This document shows, piece after piece, positions 14,951-23,574 of a DNA stretch of 36,923 nucleotides (positions within the stretch are counted from its first letter, which is position 1; each line of letters starts with the position of its first letter). The stretch is from positions 1 to 36,923 of the forward strand of contig DASYAE010000141.1 of the NCBI GenBank assembly GCA_036501535.1, given 5' to 3'. A model generated the notes under the pieces. The model had not been told where the DNA came from. It saw only the letters and a list, made by a program, of their open reading frames with translations, and did no database searches. The translations under genes were made by a program, and so were the position numbers. The stretch comes from DASYAE01 sp036501535. GTDB taxonomy: Bacteria; Actinomycetota; Actinomycetes; Streptomycetales; Catenulisporaceae.

Positions 14951-15865
14951 ATGAGCGTCACAGAGGACTTCAACCTGACTGCGGCCGAGCGCGACCTGCT
15001 GCCCACGGCCGAGGAGGTCGCGCAGTACGCCGAGCGCGGCTGGCACCTGTCCCGGCCGCTGTTCTCCGACGAGGAGCTCGACCTGCTGCAGGAGGCGACC
15101 GAGAAGTACTACGAGGGCCACCGCGACCGCACCCTGCCGGCGCGCCCGCCGCACCTGGCCTCGTGGGAGCCGTCGCACGGCCGGGTGCAGCGGCACAACG
15201 ACTACATCCACTACGAGAGCGAGACGGTCGGCCGGATCCTGCGCAAACCGCTGCTCGGCGCGGTGGCCGCGGCGCTGGCTCAGGCCTCGCAGATCAGGGT
15301 GTTCCAGGCCACGCTGATCTACAAGCCGCCGAACGCCCGCGAGGCCACCAACCTCGTGCCCTGGCACATGGACCGGCACTACTGGCAGACCTGCACCTCG
15401 CAGCGGATGCTGACCGCGTTCATCCCGTTCCACGACTGCGGCGTGCGGATGGGCACCATCACCATGATCGACGGCAGCAACCGCTGGCGCGAGCCGGCCG
15501 AGGCCGACGACTCCACCCGGCACTTCGCCGAGCGGGACCGCGGCGAGCTGGAGCAGATCCTCGCGGCGACCGCGCGGCTGAACGGCCAGGAGATCCGCAG
15601 GGTGCCGGTGGAGATCCTGCGCGGGCAGGTCAGCTTCCACCACTGCATGACCTATCACGGCAGCGGCGCGAACCTGTCCGGCCTGCCGCGCCGGGCGATC
15701 TCGCTGCACCTGCAGGACGGCGAGAACCGCCACCGGCCGTTCCCGCGGCCGGACGGCACGCCGGTGGTCTACAACCACGACGTGCTCGTGCGCCGGACCG
15801 CGGACGGGCTGCCGGACTATGCCGACCCCGAGTTCTGCCCGACGCTGTGGAAGGCGCCGGCGTGA
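14951..15865 (+). CDS. PhyH-family Fe(II)/2-oxoglutarate dioxygenase
   Basis: 304 residues. The facial triad is readable as His139-x-Asp141 in VPWHMDRHYW and His236 in MTYHGSGANLSG, followed by RRAISLHL with the Arg that binds 2-oxoglutarate. PhyH enzymes hydroxylate, halogenate or epimerise small molecules and are common tailoring enzymes; an Asp is kept in the HxD motif, so it is a hydroxylase-type and not a halogenase-type centre. It starts 12 bases after the dioxygenase stop with a weak ribosome-binding site and overlaps the E1 alpha gene by 4 bases. It could hydroxylate the acyl chain or an aryl-derived unit. Confidence 0.9.
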   Translation: MSVTEDFNLTAAERDLLPTAEEVAQYAERGWHLSRPLFSDEELDLLQEATEKYYEGHRDRTLPARPPHLASWEPSHGRVQRHNDYIHYESETVGRILRKPLLGAVAAALAQASQIRVFQATLIYKPPNAREATNLVPWHMDRHYWQTCTSQRMLTAFIPFHDCGVRMGTITMIDGSNRWREPAEADDSTRHFAERDRGELEQILAATARLNGQEIRRVPVEILRGQVSFHHCMTYHGSGANLSGLPRRAISLHLQDGENRHRPFPRPDGTPVVYNHDVLVRRTADGLPDYADPEFCPTLWKAPA

Positions 15866-16902
15866 CGACACCTCACGAGCCGGGCCCGGCGCCGCTGATC
15901 GGCACGGCGCCCTTGATCGGCACGGCGCCGGACCTGCGCACGGCGGCGGACCGGTATCGCAGGATGCGACTGATCCGCGGCTTCGAAGAGCTGGCGCTGA
16001 GCCTGGTGAAGAGCGGCGTGATCGTCGGCGGTACGCATCCTTATATCGGTCAGGAGGCGGTGGCCGTCGGGGTGTGCGCAGCGCTGCGGTCGGACGATCT
16101 GATCACCAGCACGCACCGCGGCCACGGACACGTGCTCGCCAAGGGCGCCGACCCGAAGCGGATGCTCGCCGAGCTCGCCGGCCGGGCGACCGGCCTCAAC
16201 CGCGGGCGCGGCGGCTCGATGCACGCGGCCGACTTCAGCCGCGGGATCCTGGGCGCCAACGGGATCGTGGGCGCCGGTGCGCCGATCGCGGCCGGCGCGG
16301 CCTGGGCCGGCGTGCGTCAGGGCTCTGACCGCATCGCCGTGTCCTTCTTCGGCGACGGCGCGCTGAACCAGGGCGTGCTGCTGGAGACGCTGAACCTGGC
16401 CGCGATCTGGCGGCTGCCGGTGCTGTTCGTGTGCGAGAACAACGGCTACGCGACCACGCTGTCGGCGGCGGCCGCGGTGGCCGGCAGCGCACTCGGCCGG
16501 GCCGCGGCATTCGGTATCCCGGCCGAGACGGTCGACGGCATGGACGCCGAGGCCGTGCTCGCCGCATCCATATCAGCAGCCGAACGCGCCCGCGCCGGAG
16601 GCGGGCCGGGCTTCGTCGAGTGCCGCACCTACCGCTTCGAGAACCACCACACCCGGGACCGCGCGTTCAGGCTGGCCTACCGCAGCGCCGAGGAGGTCGC
16701 GGCCTGGCGGGAGCGGGATCCGCTGAAGCTCGCCAGCACCCTGATCTCCGAGGACGAACGCGCGGCGATCGACGCCGAGGTCGCGCGGATACTCGCGGAG
16801 GCGCGCGAATTCGCCGAGGCGAGCCCCGCACCGGACCCGGCCGGGGCCTGCGACCACCTGTACGCCGACGGGCTGCGGCCGCGGGCGGGGGCGGTACCGT
16901 GA
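15862..16902 (+). CDS. ThDP-dependent 2-oxoacid dehydrogenase E1 component, alpha subunit
   Basis: 346 residues, GTG start overlapping the PhyH stop. The thiamine-diphosphate motif is clear: FFGDGALNQGVLLETLNLAAIWRLPVLFVCENNGYA, GDG at 164-166 and NN at 193-194, and RGRGGSMHAAD upstream. It is closest in look to AcoA/PdhA-type subunits. With the beta subunit encoded next it would decarboxylate a 2-oxoacid (or take a ketol unit) and pass the acyl group to a carrier. No lipoyl E2 or E3 gene is in the window. E1 pairs in the quinocarcin and naphthyridinomycin pathways load a two-carbon glycolyl unit onto an ACP, and the PglB/PglC pair acts in phenylglycine biosynthesis, so a cluster-specific role is plausible. 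The N-terminus has an 18-base tandem repeat (APLIGT twice). Confidence 0.92.
   Translation: MTTPHEPGPAPLIGTAPLIGTAPDLRTAADRYRRMRLIRGFEELALSLVKSGVIVGGTHPYIGQEAVAVGVCAALRSDDLITSTHRGHGHVLAKGADPKRMLAELAGRATGLNRGRGGSMHAADFSRGILGANGIVGAGAPIAAGAAWAGVRQGSDRIAVSFFGDGALNQGVLLETLNLAAIWRLPVLFVCENNGYATTLSAAAAVAGSALGRAAAFGIPAETVDGMDAEAVLAASISAAERARAGGGPGFVECRTYRFENHHTRDRAFRLAYRSAEEVAAWRERDPLKLASTLISEDERAAIDAEVARILAEAREFAEASPAPDPAGACDHLYADGLRPRAGAVP
15889..15924 (+). repeat. Two 18-base tandem units near start of E1 alpha gene
   Basis: Two 18-base units encode APLIGT-APLIGT and a partial third unit gives AP. They extend the disordered N-terminus of the E1 alpha subunit before its first conserved helix. Confidence 0.7.
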
Positions 16903-17861
16903 GTAAGCTCTCTTACGCCAAGGCGATGAACAAGGCGCTGGCCGGCCAGCTGGAGGCCGACCCCGCGGTGTGCGTGTTCGGAGAGGACGTCGGCGCCGGG
17001 CTGGCCGGCCTGACGCTCGGCCTGCAGGAGCGCTTCGGCCCGCGCCGCGTCGTCGACACCCCGCTGTCCGAGCAGGCCTTCGCCTCGCTCGGGACCGGCG
17101 CGGCGCTGGCCGGGATGCGGCCGGTGATCGAGTTCCAGATCCCCTCGCTGCTGTTCCTGACCTTCGAGCAGATCGCCAACCAGGCGCACAAGATCTCGCT
17201 GATGACCGGCGGCCAGGCGAGCGTCCCGGTCACCTACGTCGTGCCCGGCTCCGGCTCCCGCGAGGGCTGGGCCGGCCAGCACTCCGACCATCCGTACAGC
17301 CTCTTCGCGCACGTGGGCGTGAAGACCGTGGTGCCGGCCACGCCCTCGGACGCCTACGGCCTGCTGACCGCGGCCATCCGGGACGACGACCCGACCGTCG
17401 TCTTCGCCCCGGCCGGCGCGATGGCAGTGCGCGAAGACGTCACCTGGGAGCTCGGGCCGGTCCCCCTCGGCGAGGCGCGGGTGCGCCGCGAGGGCGCCGA
17501 CGTGACCGTGGTCGCCGTCGGACACCTGATATACGACGCGCTGGCCGTGGCCGAGGAGCTGGCCGACGAGGTCTCGGTCGAGGTCTTCGACCCGCGCACG
17601 CTGTTCCCGTTCGACTGGCCGGCGCTGGACCGCTCGCTGGCCCGCACCGGCCGCCTGGTCGTGATCGACGACTCCAACCGCAGCTGCGGGATCGGCGCGG
17701 AGATCCTGGCCACCGCCGCCGAGGAGATGCGGCTGACCGCGCCGCCGAAGCGGGTCACCCGGCCGGATGGCGCCGTCCTGCCGTTCGCCCTCGGCCTCGA
17801 CCGGGCGCTGCAACCCTCCCGCGAGCAGCTGCGGCACGCGATCCGCGCCGTCATGAAGTGA
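16899..17861 (+). CDS. ThDP-dependent 2-oxoacid dehydrogenase E1 component, beta subunit
   Basis: 320 residues, GTG start overlapping the alpha stop (GTGA). Features of E1 beta subunits are present: LSYAKAMNKAL at the start, FGEDVGAGLAGLTLGLQERFGPRRVVDTPLSEQA with Glu58 in the ThDP-activating position, EFQIPSLLFLTFEQIANQAHK, and the C-terminal transketolase domain VEVFDPRTLFPFDWPAL with a VIDDSN segment. Length matches PdhB/AcoB. It is the last gene of the operon and is convergent with the GH3 gene. The pair may generate an acyl starter for KAS III or load an ACP. Confidence 0.93.
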   Translation: MSKLSYAKAMNKALAGQLEADPAVCVFGEDVGAGLAGLTLGLQERFGPRRVVDTPLSEQAFASLGTGAALAGMRPVIEFQIPSLLFLTFEQIANQAHKISLMTGGQASVPVTYVVPGSGSREGWAGQHSDHPYSLFAHVGVKTVVPATPSDAYGLLTAAIRDDDPTVVFAPAGAMAVREDVTWELGPVPLGEARVRREGADVTVVAVGHLIYDALAVAEELADEVSVEVFDPRTLFPFDWPALDRSLARTGRLVVIDDSNRSCGIGAEILATAAEEMRLTAPPKRVTRPDGAVLPFALGLDRALQPSREQLRHAIRAVMK

Positions 17862-17955
17862 GGCGACCTGCCCCCGTCCGCGCGGCCGGTCCCTAGATCG
17901 CGAGAGCGCGGCAGAGACCTGCATCAATGCGCACCATCGTCGCGCTCCCAGAGCC

Positions 17956-19536
17956 TCAGCCGCTCGCCCGCCCCATCAGCGCCTCCGCCGCGGCGAGTCC
18001 GCAGACGCGCGACGCGCCGTGTGTGCACAGCACGGTGAAGCCCTCGCCCGCCAGCTGTCCGATCAGGCGGTGCGGCAGGCCCATCTCGACCACGACCGCG
18101 TCCGGCCGGTCGGCCAGCAGGGTCCGGACGGCGGCCTCCATCCACGCGTTGCGCCCGAGGTCGCGCACGGCCACGACCAGCGGCCGCCCGACGGCGCGGG
18201 TGAGCACCGACGCGGTGTCGGCGGCGGCGTCGGGGTCGATCACCCGGCTCTCCATCAGGCCGACCGACTCGGTGCGCGCGGTCGGCGCGTCGATGCGCTC
18301 GGCGGTGGTACCGGGCAGGAGCTGCGCCAGCGGCTCGGCGACGCCCCACGCGGTGCCCGGGGCGATCGCGAAGCTGAGTACGGGCACGAACTCGGCGACG
18401 TGCGCGGCCGATGTCAGGGGTTTGAGCTCACCGTGGACGCGCAGCGCCCGGCGGGCCGCGCCGAGTCCGACCTCGAAGCCCGCGGCCGCGGCGGGCTCCA
18501 GCTCTGGCAGTGCGGCGCGCTGTTCGGCGGCCCACCGGCCGACCGCTCGATTGCGCTCGGCCGCCTCGTGCAGGCGCTGCTCGGAGAGCCGGCCCTCGCG
18601 CACCGCCCAGGCGAGCGCGGTGCGCAGGTACAGGAACTCCTCCTCGCCGGCCGGGCTGCCGCCCCAGCAGATCGCGTCCGCGCCGGCCGCGATCGCCTTG
18701 ACCGTGCCCTCCGCGACGCCATAGGTCCCGGAGATGGGGCCCATGTCGATGCCGTCGGTCACGATCAGCCCGTCGAAGCCGAGCTCGCCGCGCAGCAGCC
18801 CGGTCAGCACCTCGTGCGACATCGTGGCCGGCAGCGAGCCGCCGTACCGCGGATAGAGCACGTGCGCGGTCATCACGGCCTTCGCGCCCGCCTCGATCGC
18901 CGCGCGGAACGGCGCCAGGTGCAGCTGCGTGCCGACTTCGTCGAGGTCGATCAAGGGCAGGCCCAAGTGCGAGTCCTCGCTCGAGTCGCCGTGCCCGGGG
19001 AAGTGCTTCGCGCAGGCCGCGATCCCCTCGCCCTGCATCCCTCGGACGTAGGCGGCGGTGTGTCGCGCGACCAGCTGCGAGTCGGCACCGAAAGACCGCA
19101 CACCGATCACCGGGTTGTCCGGGTTGGCGTTGACGTCGGCGTCCGGGGCGTAGTCCAGCGTGACGCCCATCGCGCGCAGGTCGCGGGCGATGGCGCGGGC
19201 CACGTCCTCGGTCGTCGCCGGGTCGTCGACCACGCCGAGGGCGAGGTTCCCGGGATACGAGGAGCCGCGGTCCACCTCGATCCGGGTCACGTCGCCGCCC
19301 TCTTCGTCGATGGCGACGATCGTGTCCGGATTCGCCTCCCGCAGCGCCGCGGTCAGTGCCGCGACCTGCTCGGGGTCCTCGATGTTGCGCTTGAACAGGA
19401 TGCAGCCGCCGACCTCCCCCGCGGCGAGCCGGCGGCGCAGCCAGTCCGGCGCGGCGGTGCCGGGGAACCCGGCGTGCAGGACGGTTCCCGCGTCCCGGAT
19501 GAGCTGGTCGGTCGGGCGGCCGGAGTGCGTGGTCAT
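17956..19536 (-). CDS. dasD: Cytoplasmic GH3 beta-N-acetylglucosaminidase (DasD/NagZ type)
   Basis: 526 residues without a signal peptide. The NagZ-type motif KHFPGHGDSSEDSH (177-190) carries the His/Asp acid-base dyad of GH3 hexosaminidases, and the nucleophile is Asp261 in IVTDGIDMGP. A C-terminal GH3 domain of about 160 residues follows, as in two-domain Gram-positive enzymes. It should release GlcNAc from chitobiose or other GlcNAc oligosaccharides imported by the DasABC system encoded upstream, giving the cytoplasmic GlcNAc whose phosphates control DasR. The order dasR-dasA-dasB-dasC-GH3 matches the das locus of Streptomyces, which supports the gene symbol. It starts 174 bases after dasC, so it may have its own promoter, but no DasR-like box is seen in that gap. 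Peptidoglycan recycling is an alternative role. Confidence 0.88.
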   Translation of the reverse strand: MTTHSGRPTDQLIRDAGTVLHAGFPGTAAPDWLRRRLAAGEVGGCILFKRNIEDPEQVAALTAALREANPDTIVAIDEEGGDVTRIEVDRGSSYPGNLALGVVDDPATTEDVARAIARDLRAMGVTLDYAPDADVNANPDNPVIGVRSFGADSQLVARHTAAYVRGMQGEGIAACAKHFPGHGDSSEDSHLGLPLIDLDEVGTQLHLAPFRAAIEAGAKAVMTAHVLYPRYGGSLPATMSHEVLTGLLRGELGFDGLIVTDGIDMGPISGTYGVAEGTVKAIAAGADAICWGGSPAGEEEFLYLRTALAWAVREGRLSEQRLHEAAERNRAVGRWAAEQRAALPELEPAAAAGFEVGLGAARRALRVHGELKPLTSAAHVAEFVPVLSFAIAPGTAWGVAEPLAQLLPGTTAERIDAPTARTESVGLMESRVIDPDAAADTASVLTRAVGRPLVVAVRDLGRNAWMEAAVRTLLADRPDAVVVEMGLPHRLIGQLAGEGFTVLCTHGASRVCGLAAAEALMGRASG

Positions 19537-19710
19537 GTTCGCCTGGTTCCTTAATCACGGTTCTGCCGTTGCCGGGGCCGCGCCGAGCCGCCGTTCGTCG
19601 CCCCCACGGTAGGGCGCCGCCGACCGGACCGGCAGGGCGCGAGGAGGCGAGCTGTGCCGGCGGCCGGCGGCCGGCCCGTGACGCGTGATGGCGGGGCGGG
19701 ATCCCTCCGG

Positions 19711-20646
19711 CTAGCCCTTGACCGCCCCCGCGGTCATGCCGGCCGCGACCTTGCCCTGCACCAGCGCGAACAGCACCGCCACCGGCGCGGCCATGAACAG
19801 CGAGAGCGCCATGACCTCGCCGTACGGGACCACCTTGAACGCGCTGCCGAAGAAGTTGTTCAGGTACAGCGGCAGGGTCCAGTGGCTGTTGCTGTTGATC
19901 AGGAAGTTGCCCATCATGAACTCGTTCCAGGTCTGGATCAGCACATAGATCCCGGTGGAGATCAGGCCCGGCACCACCAGCGGCAGGATCACGTGCCGGA
20001 ACGCCCCGAACCGGCTGCACCCGTCGACCATCGCGGCCTCCTCCAGGTCCACCGGGATCGCCGCGACGAAGCCGCGCAGGGTCCAGATGGTGAAGGGCAG
20101 GTTCACCGCCAGATAGGCGACGATCAGGCCGGTGAGGTTGTCGTCCATGTGGACCTTGGAGAAGATCACGTAGAGCGGGATCAGCACCGCGAGCATCGGG
20201 GTCATCTGGACGATCATCACCATGACGATGGCGATCCGCTTGCCCGGGAACCGGTGCCGGCCCAGCGCGATCGAGGCCAGGAAGCCGACGAACAGCGCGA
20301 TCGCCACGGTCAGCACGACCACCACGGCGCTGTTGCGGAACGCGGTCCAGAAGAAGGAGTCGTCCAGGAAGGTGCGGAAGTTGACCCCGGAGAAGCCCTC
20401 CCAGGGCAGGAAGCTGGGGTGCGAGGTCAGGCTGTCGCCCAGCGGGCGCACCGCGGTCAGCAGCATCCAGTAGATCGGGAAGATCCACACCAGGGTGAAC
20501 ACGACGGCGACGGCGTTCAGGACGTACTTGCCGACCGGGCGGCGCCTGCGCCGCACCAGGGCGGCCGGCCGCGCCTCCTCGTCGGCAGCATTGACCGGGC
20601 GCGAGGCGCTGTGGCCAAAGAATTCGCGCTGCGTGGTGGAGGTCAC
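19711..20646 (-). CDS. dasC: Sugar ABC transporter permease DasC
   Basis: 311 residues, GTG start overlapping the dasB stop by 3 bases. The MalG-like architecture is visible: N-terminal cytoplasmic RRRRRP segment, first membrane segment YVLNAVAVVFTLVWIFPIYW (41-60), a large first loop containing NFRTFLDDSFFWTAFRNS, several further membrane segments, and the EAA loop EEAAMVDGCSRFGAFRHVILPL for contact with the ATPase. It forms the heterodimeric channel with DasB for import of GlcNAc oligosaccharides. No ATPase gene is present; actinomycete systems of this type share the MsiK ATPase encoded elsewhere. Confidence 0.92.
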   Translation of the reverse strand: MTSTTQREFFGHSASRPVNAADEEARPAALVRRRRRPVGKYVLNAVAVVFTLVWIFPIYWMLLTAVRPLGDSLTSHPSFLPWEGFSGVNFRTFLDDSFFWTAFRNSAVVVVLTVAIALFVGFLASIALGRHRFPGKRIAIVMVMIVQMTPMLAVLIPLYVIFSKVHMDDNLTGLIVAYLAVNLPFTIWTLRGFVAAIPVDLEEAAMVDGCSRFGAFRHVILPLVVPGLISTGIYVLIQTWNEFMMGNFLINSNSHWTLPLYLNNFFGSAFKVVPYGEVMALSLFMAAPVAVLFALVQGKVAAGMTAGAVKG

Positions 20647-21602
20647 TTGCCGTCTCCGATCTTGATGAGCTGGCGCAGGTACGGGACCGAGACGGTCAGC
20701 AGGATCAGGACCGTCACGATGGTCAGGGTCGCCGCGGTTCCGTAGTCCTGCTGGCCGTAGCCCTGGATGTAGGACCAGATGCCGAGGGTGTAGTACGCGG
20801 ACGGCGGCGCGTCGTTGAACATGTTGTAGATCTGGACGAAGACCTGCGCGTCCCAGAACACCGACAGGGCCAGCATGATCAGCACGATCGGCCGGATGAT
20901 CGGCTCGACCACGAAGCGGAAGACGTGCCAGCGGTTCGCCCCGTCGACCCGCGCCGCCTCGACCAGCTCGCGCGGGACCTGGGTGAGCGCCGCGTAGAAC
21001 ATGATCGCGATCATCGGCAGCGCGCCCCAGACCACCAGGAAGCTGATCACCCCGAAGCCGGAGGTGGAGTCGCTGAACCAGTCGTGCCCGAAGTCGTTCG
21101 TCAGGTAGTTGACCAGGCCGAAGGCCTGGCTGAACATCCACTGGAAGTCGATGGTGCTGATCAGTGTCGGAACGGACCAGACCAGCACGAGCCCGAACAT
21201 GACGAAGGCCCGGGCCCACTTGGAGATCCGGGTCATCAGCTGCGCGACCAGCATGCCGAGCAGCAGCGAGGCGCCCACCATGACCGCGGTGACCAGGATG
21301 GTGCGCACGGTCACCGTCCAGAACTGGCCGCTGCTCAGCGCATCGGTGTAGTTCGAGAAGGTGAACGGGGTGTTCTGGGTGGTGGAGTAGGGGTTCTGGT
21401 TGCGCCAGTTCTGGAAGGAGAGGATGACCACCTCCACCAGCGGGTATCCCAGCACCGCCAGGATCATCACCACCGCGGGCCCGAGCAGGAGATACGGGGT
21501 GCTGCGATTGTGCAGGTGGCTGCGTCCCCGCCCCCCGGACCGCGGCCGGCGGCCGCCGGCCGGCGGCGCCGCGGTCGGAGCGGTCGCTCCGTAAATGGTC
21601 AC
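20643..21602 (-). CDS. dasB: Sugar ABC transporter permease DasB
   Basis: 319 residues, GTG start preceded by TTGGAGGC. MalF-like: cytoplasmic N-terminus rich in Arg/Gly/Pro, first membrane segment TPYLLLGPAVVMILAVLGYPLVEVVILSF, periplasmic-side loop, and EAA loop LVEAARVDGANRWHVFRFVVEPI. It overlaps dasC and follows dasA after about 256 bases that include a leader without a recognisable gene. Partner of DasC in chitooligosaccharide import. Confidence 0.92.
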   Translation of the reverse strand: MTIYGATAPTAAPPAGGRRPRSGGRGRSHLHNRSTPYLLLGPAVVMILAVLGYPLVEVVILSFQNWRNQNPYSTTQNTPFTFSNYTDALSSGQFWTVTVRTILVTAVMVGASLLLGMLVAQLMTRISKWARAFVMFGLVLVWSVPTLISTIDFQWMFSQAFGLVNYLTNDFGHDWFSDSTSGFGVISFLVVWGALPMIAIMFYAALTQVPRELVEAARVDGANRWHVFRFVVEPIIRPIVLIMLALSVFWDAQVFVQIYNMFNDAPPSAYYTLGIWSYIQGYGQQDYGTAATLTIVTVLILLTVSVPYLRQLIKIGDGK

Positions 21603-21858
21603 GAGCGTGCCTCCAAGGAAAGGTGTTCTGCGCCGACGCGGGCGTTGTCGCCGTGGCGCTGCCGCGCGGCGGTCGTGCTGTCGGCGGGACCGGTGAGGGG
21701 AGGGGGTCGGCCTGCACTCCGACCGTTGTGGAGATCTCGAGCACCGGGGCCCTGACGGACCGTGGACCCCGTAGCCGCCCGCCTCCCGGCAAGGGCCGGG
21801 AGGCGGGCGGCTCGCGGACGGCTTACATCCGGATTGTCGAGGCGGGACCAGATCCCGT

Positions 21859-23169
21859 CTAGCCGTTGAGGGCGGCGTCCACCTGGGTGTCCAGGGTGGC
21901 CATGTTGCTCTGGATCGACGCCGTGGTGGCGCCTGCCGCGGCGATGGCCTCGAGGGCCTGGTCGACCAGGTTGGGCGTGCCGTCGACCTTGCTCCAGTTC
22001 ACGCTGTTCGGCACGAACCAGCTGCCGGAGGCGGCCGCGTCGGCGAACTGCTTGGTGGTGCCGGTCAGGGTCGAGTCCAGCGAGCTGGCGTTGAGGATCC
22101 AGCCCTCCTTGCCGTACGCGGTCTCGGAGGCCGTGCTGGTCAGCTCGGCCGTGAAGGCGTCGGCCTCGGGCAGCAGCTTGGAGGCGGCGGTGATGCCGAG
22201 GTCGGAGCCGCCGAGGAACTCGGGCACGTTCTTGCCGGGGTTGGTCGGGCTGGGCAGGTCGAAGTAGCCGAAGCTGGGCCAGTTGGCCGGGGCCGGCGTC
22301 GGCTCGGCGACCAGGCCGTCCTGGTAGATAGAGGAGGCGGTGTAGTTGGTGGTGAACGGCGTGGTGATGTTCAGGTCGTTCGTGTCCGCCGGGTTGTTCT
22401 TGCTGGTCGACCAGAGCTGGAAGTAGTTCTCGATGCCCTTGACGTCGGCCGCGTCGGCGAAGTGCGCGGTCCACTTGCCGCCGCTCTCGGTGGCCAGCTG
22501 GCCGCCGGCGTCCTCGATCATCGACAGCGCGAGGTACTCGTAGCCGGCCGGCACGTAGAACGCGGAGAACCCGGCGGTGCCGGCGTTCTTCGTGTTCAGC
22601 GTCTGGATGTCGCCGAGGAACTGGCTCCAGCTGGTGGGCGCCGAGGTGACGCCGGCCGCGGTCCACTCGTTCTGGTTGTAGGCGACCAGGCGGTCACCGG
22701 CGTAGTAGGGCACCGCCTCGAGCTGCCCGCTGCCCGAGGTGGACGAGTCGACCAGGCTGGTGAGCCAGGACGAGGAGTTCGGGAACTGGCTCTTGATCGA
22801 GGTCAGGTTCTGGAAGGCGCCGCCGGCGATCGGCAGGGCCGTGTCGGTGTTGCCGAACTCGACCACGTCGGGAGCGTTTCCGGCCTTGATCGCGGCCTGG
22901 TACTTGCTGGTGTACGTGCCCCAGCTCTGGTACTGCACGTTGACCTTGACCTTCGGGTACAGCTTGTTGAAGGCCGCGGTGGCGTTGGGCACCTCGTCGT
23001 TGTTCCACTTCGAGAGGAGCCACACGTTGAGCGTGCCGGTGGCGGTGGCGGAGCCGCTCATGAAGTTGGTGCTGCTCGGCGTCGAACCGCCGGAGCTCGA
23101 CGACGAGCACGCCGTGGAGACCGTCAGTGCCGCCGCCGCGACGACCGCGGCTGCAATCTTGCGCTTCAA
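21859..23169 (-). CDS. dasA: Sugar-binding lipoprotein DasA
   Basis: 436 residues from a TTG at 23169 chosen because AGGAGG lies 5 bases upstream and it opens directly into a lipoprotein signal (LKRKIAAAVVAAAALTVSTAC, lipid-attached Cys21); the longer frame to 23259 would bury the signal. After a Ser/Gly linker the mature protein begins GTLNVWLLSKWNNDEVPNATAAFNKLYPKVKVNVQYQ, typical of family 1 sugar-binding proteins. It captures chitobiose or longer GlcNAc oligomers outside the membrane and delivers them to DasBC. It is divergent from dasR. A pair of DasR-like boxes lies about 280-320 bases upstream, so its transcript probably has a long leader. Confidence 0.93.
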   Translation of the reverse strand: MKRKIAAAVVAAAALTVSTACSSSSSGGSTPSSTNFMSGSATATGTLNVWLLSKWNNDEVPNATAAFNKLYPKVKVNVQYQSWGTYTSKYQAAIKAGNAPDVVEFGNTDTALPIAGGAFQNLTSIKSQFPNSSSWLTSLVDSSTSGSGQLEAVPYYAGDRLVAYNQNEWTAAGVTSAPTSWSQFLGDIQTLNTKNAGTAGFSAFYVPAGYEYLALSMIEDAGGQLATESGGKWTAHFADAADVKGIENYFQLWSTSKNNPADTNDLNITTPFTTNYTASSIYQDGLVAEPTPAPANWPSFGYFDLPSPTNPGKNVPEFLGGSDLGITAASKLLPEADAFTAELTSTASETAYGKEGWILNASSLDSTLTGTTKQFADAAASGSWFVPNSVNWSKVDGTPNLVDQALEAIAAAGATTASIQSNMATLDTQVDAALNG

Positions 23170-23269
23170 ACCATCCTCCTGATGGATGACCTGGCGGGGT
23201 GCGCCGGCTGGGATCCGGCACGGCGACCCTGAGCTCCGCCGTGCCGCCACCCGGTGCATAATGGCCTTC

Positions 23270-23290
23270 TTACCGGGTTACGGTGGGTAA
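23270..23290. repeat. Inverted repeat TTACC-N11-GGTAA upstream of dasA
   Basis: Five-base arms separated by 11 bases, about 100 bases upstream of the dasA start. It has operator-like geometry and does not match the DasR element. It may mark a second control point or part of the dasA promoter. Confidence 0.4.
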
Positions 23291-23450
23291 TAGGTTGCTC
23301 CGGGAGGGATTTCCGCCCCCGTCGCCCGCCGCGCGGTGATGCTCCGTCACCCGCCTCGCGGCGGTGCCGTCCCATGCGCCGCGCTGCGGCCTTCGAAGGC
23401 GGTCGCCCCGCCCGGGCGGGTCTCCGGGGCGCCCCGGTCCGCGATTCTCG

Positions 23451-23466
23451 ATTGGTTTAGACCAGT
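23451..23466. promoter_or_regulatory. DasR-responsive element (pair, left)
   Basis: ATTGGTTTAGACCAGT matches the dre consensus with one change in the core (GGTTTAGACC) and a full right half-site. It pairs with the box at 23473-23488 at an offset of 22 bases, the same arrangement as the two pairs in the biosynthetic cluster. Confidence 0.82.
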
Positions 23467-23472
23467 TGGGAG

Positions 23473-23488
23473 ACTGGCATAGACCAAT
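23473..23488. promoter_or_regulatory. DasR-responsive element (pair, right)
   Basis: ACTGGCATAGACCAAT keeps both outer half-sites (ACTGG and ACCA) with core GGCATAGACC. It is 22 bases from its partner and close to the midpoint of the dasA-dasR gap. Confidence 0.78.
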
Positions 23489-23574
23489 GTGAACAGTCAA
23501 GGGTTCGGCGAACGGAGGGCCAACCCGTTATCAAGGCTTCACCGGCACGGGGCCGGGGCCGGTAGGATGTAGAT

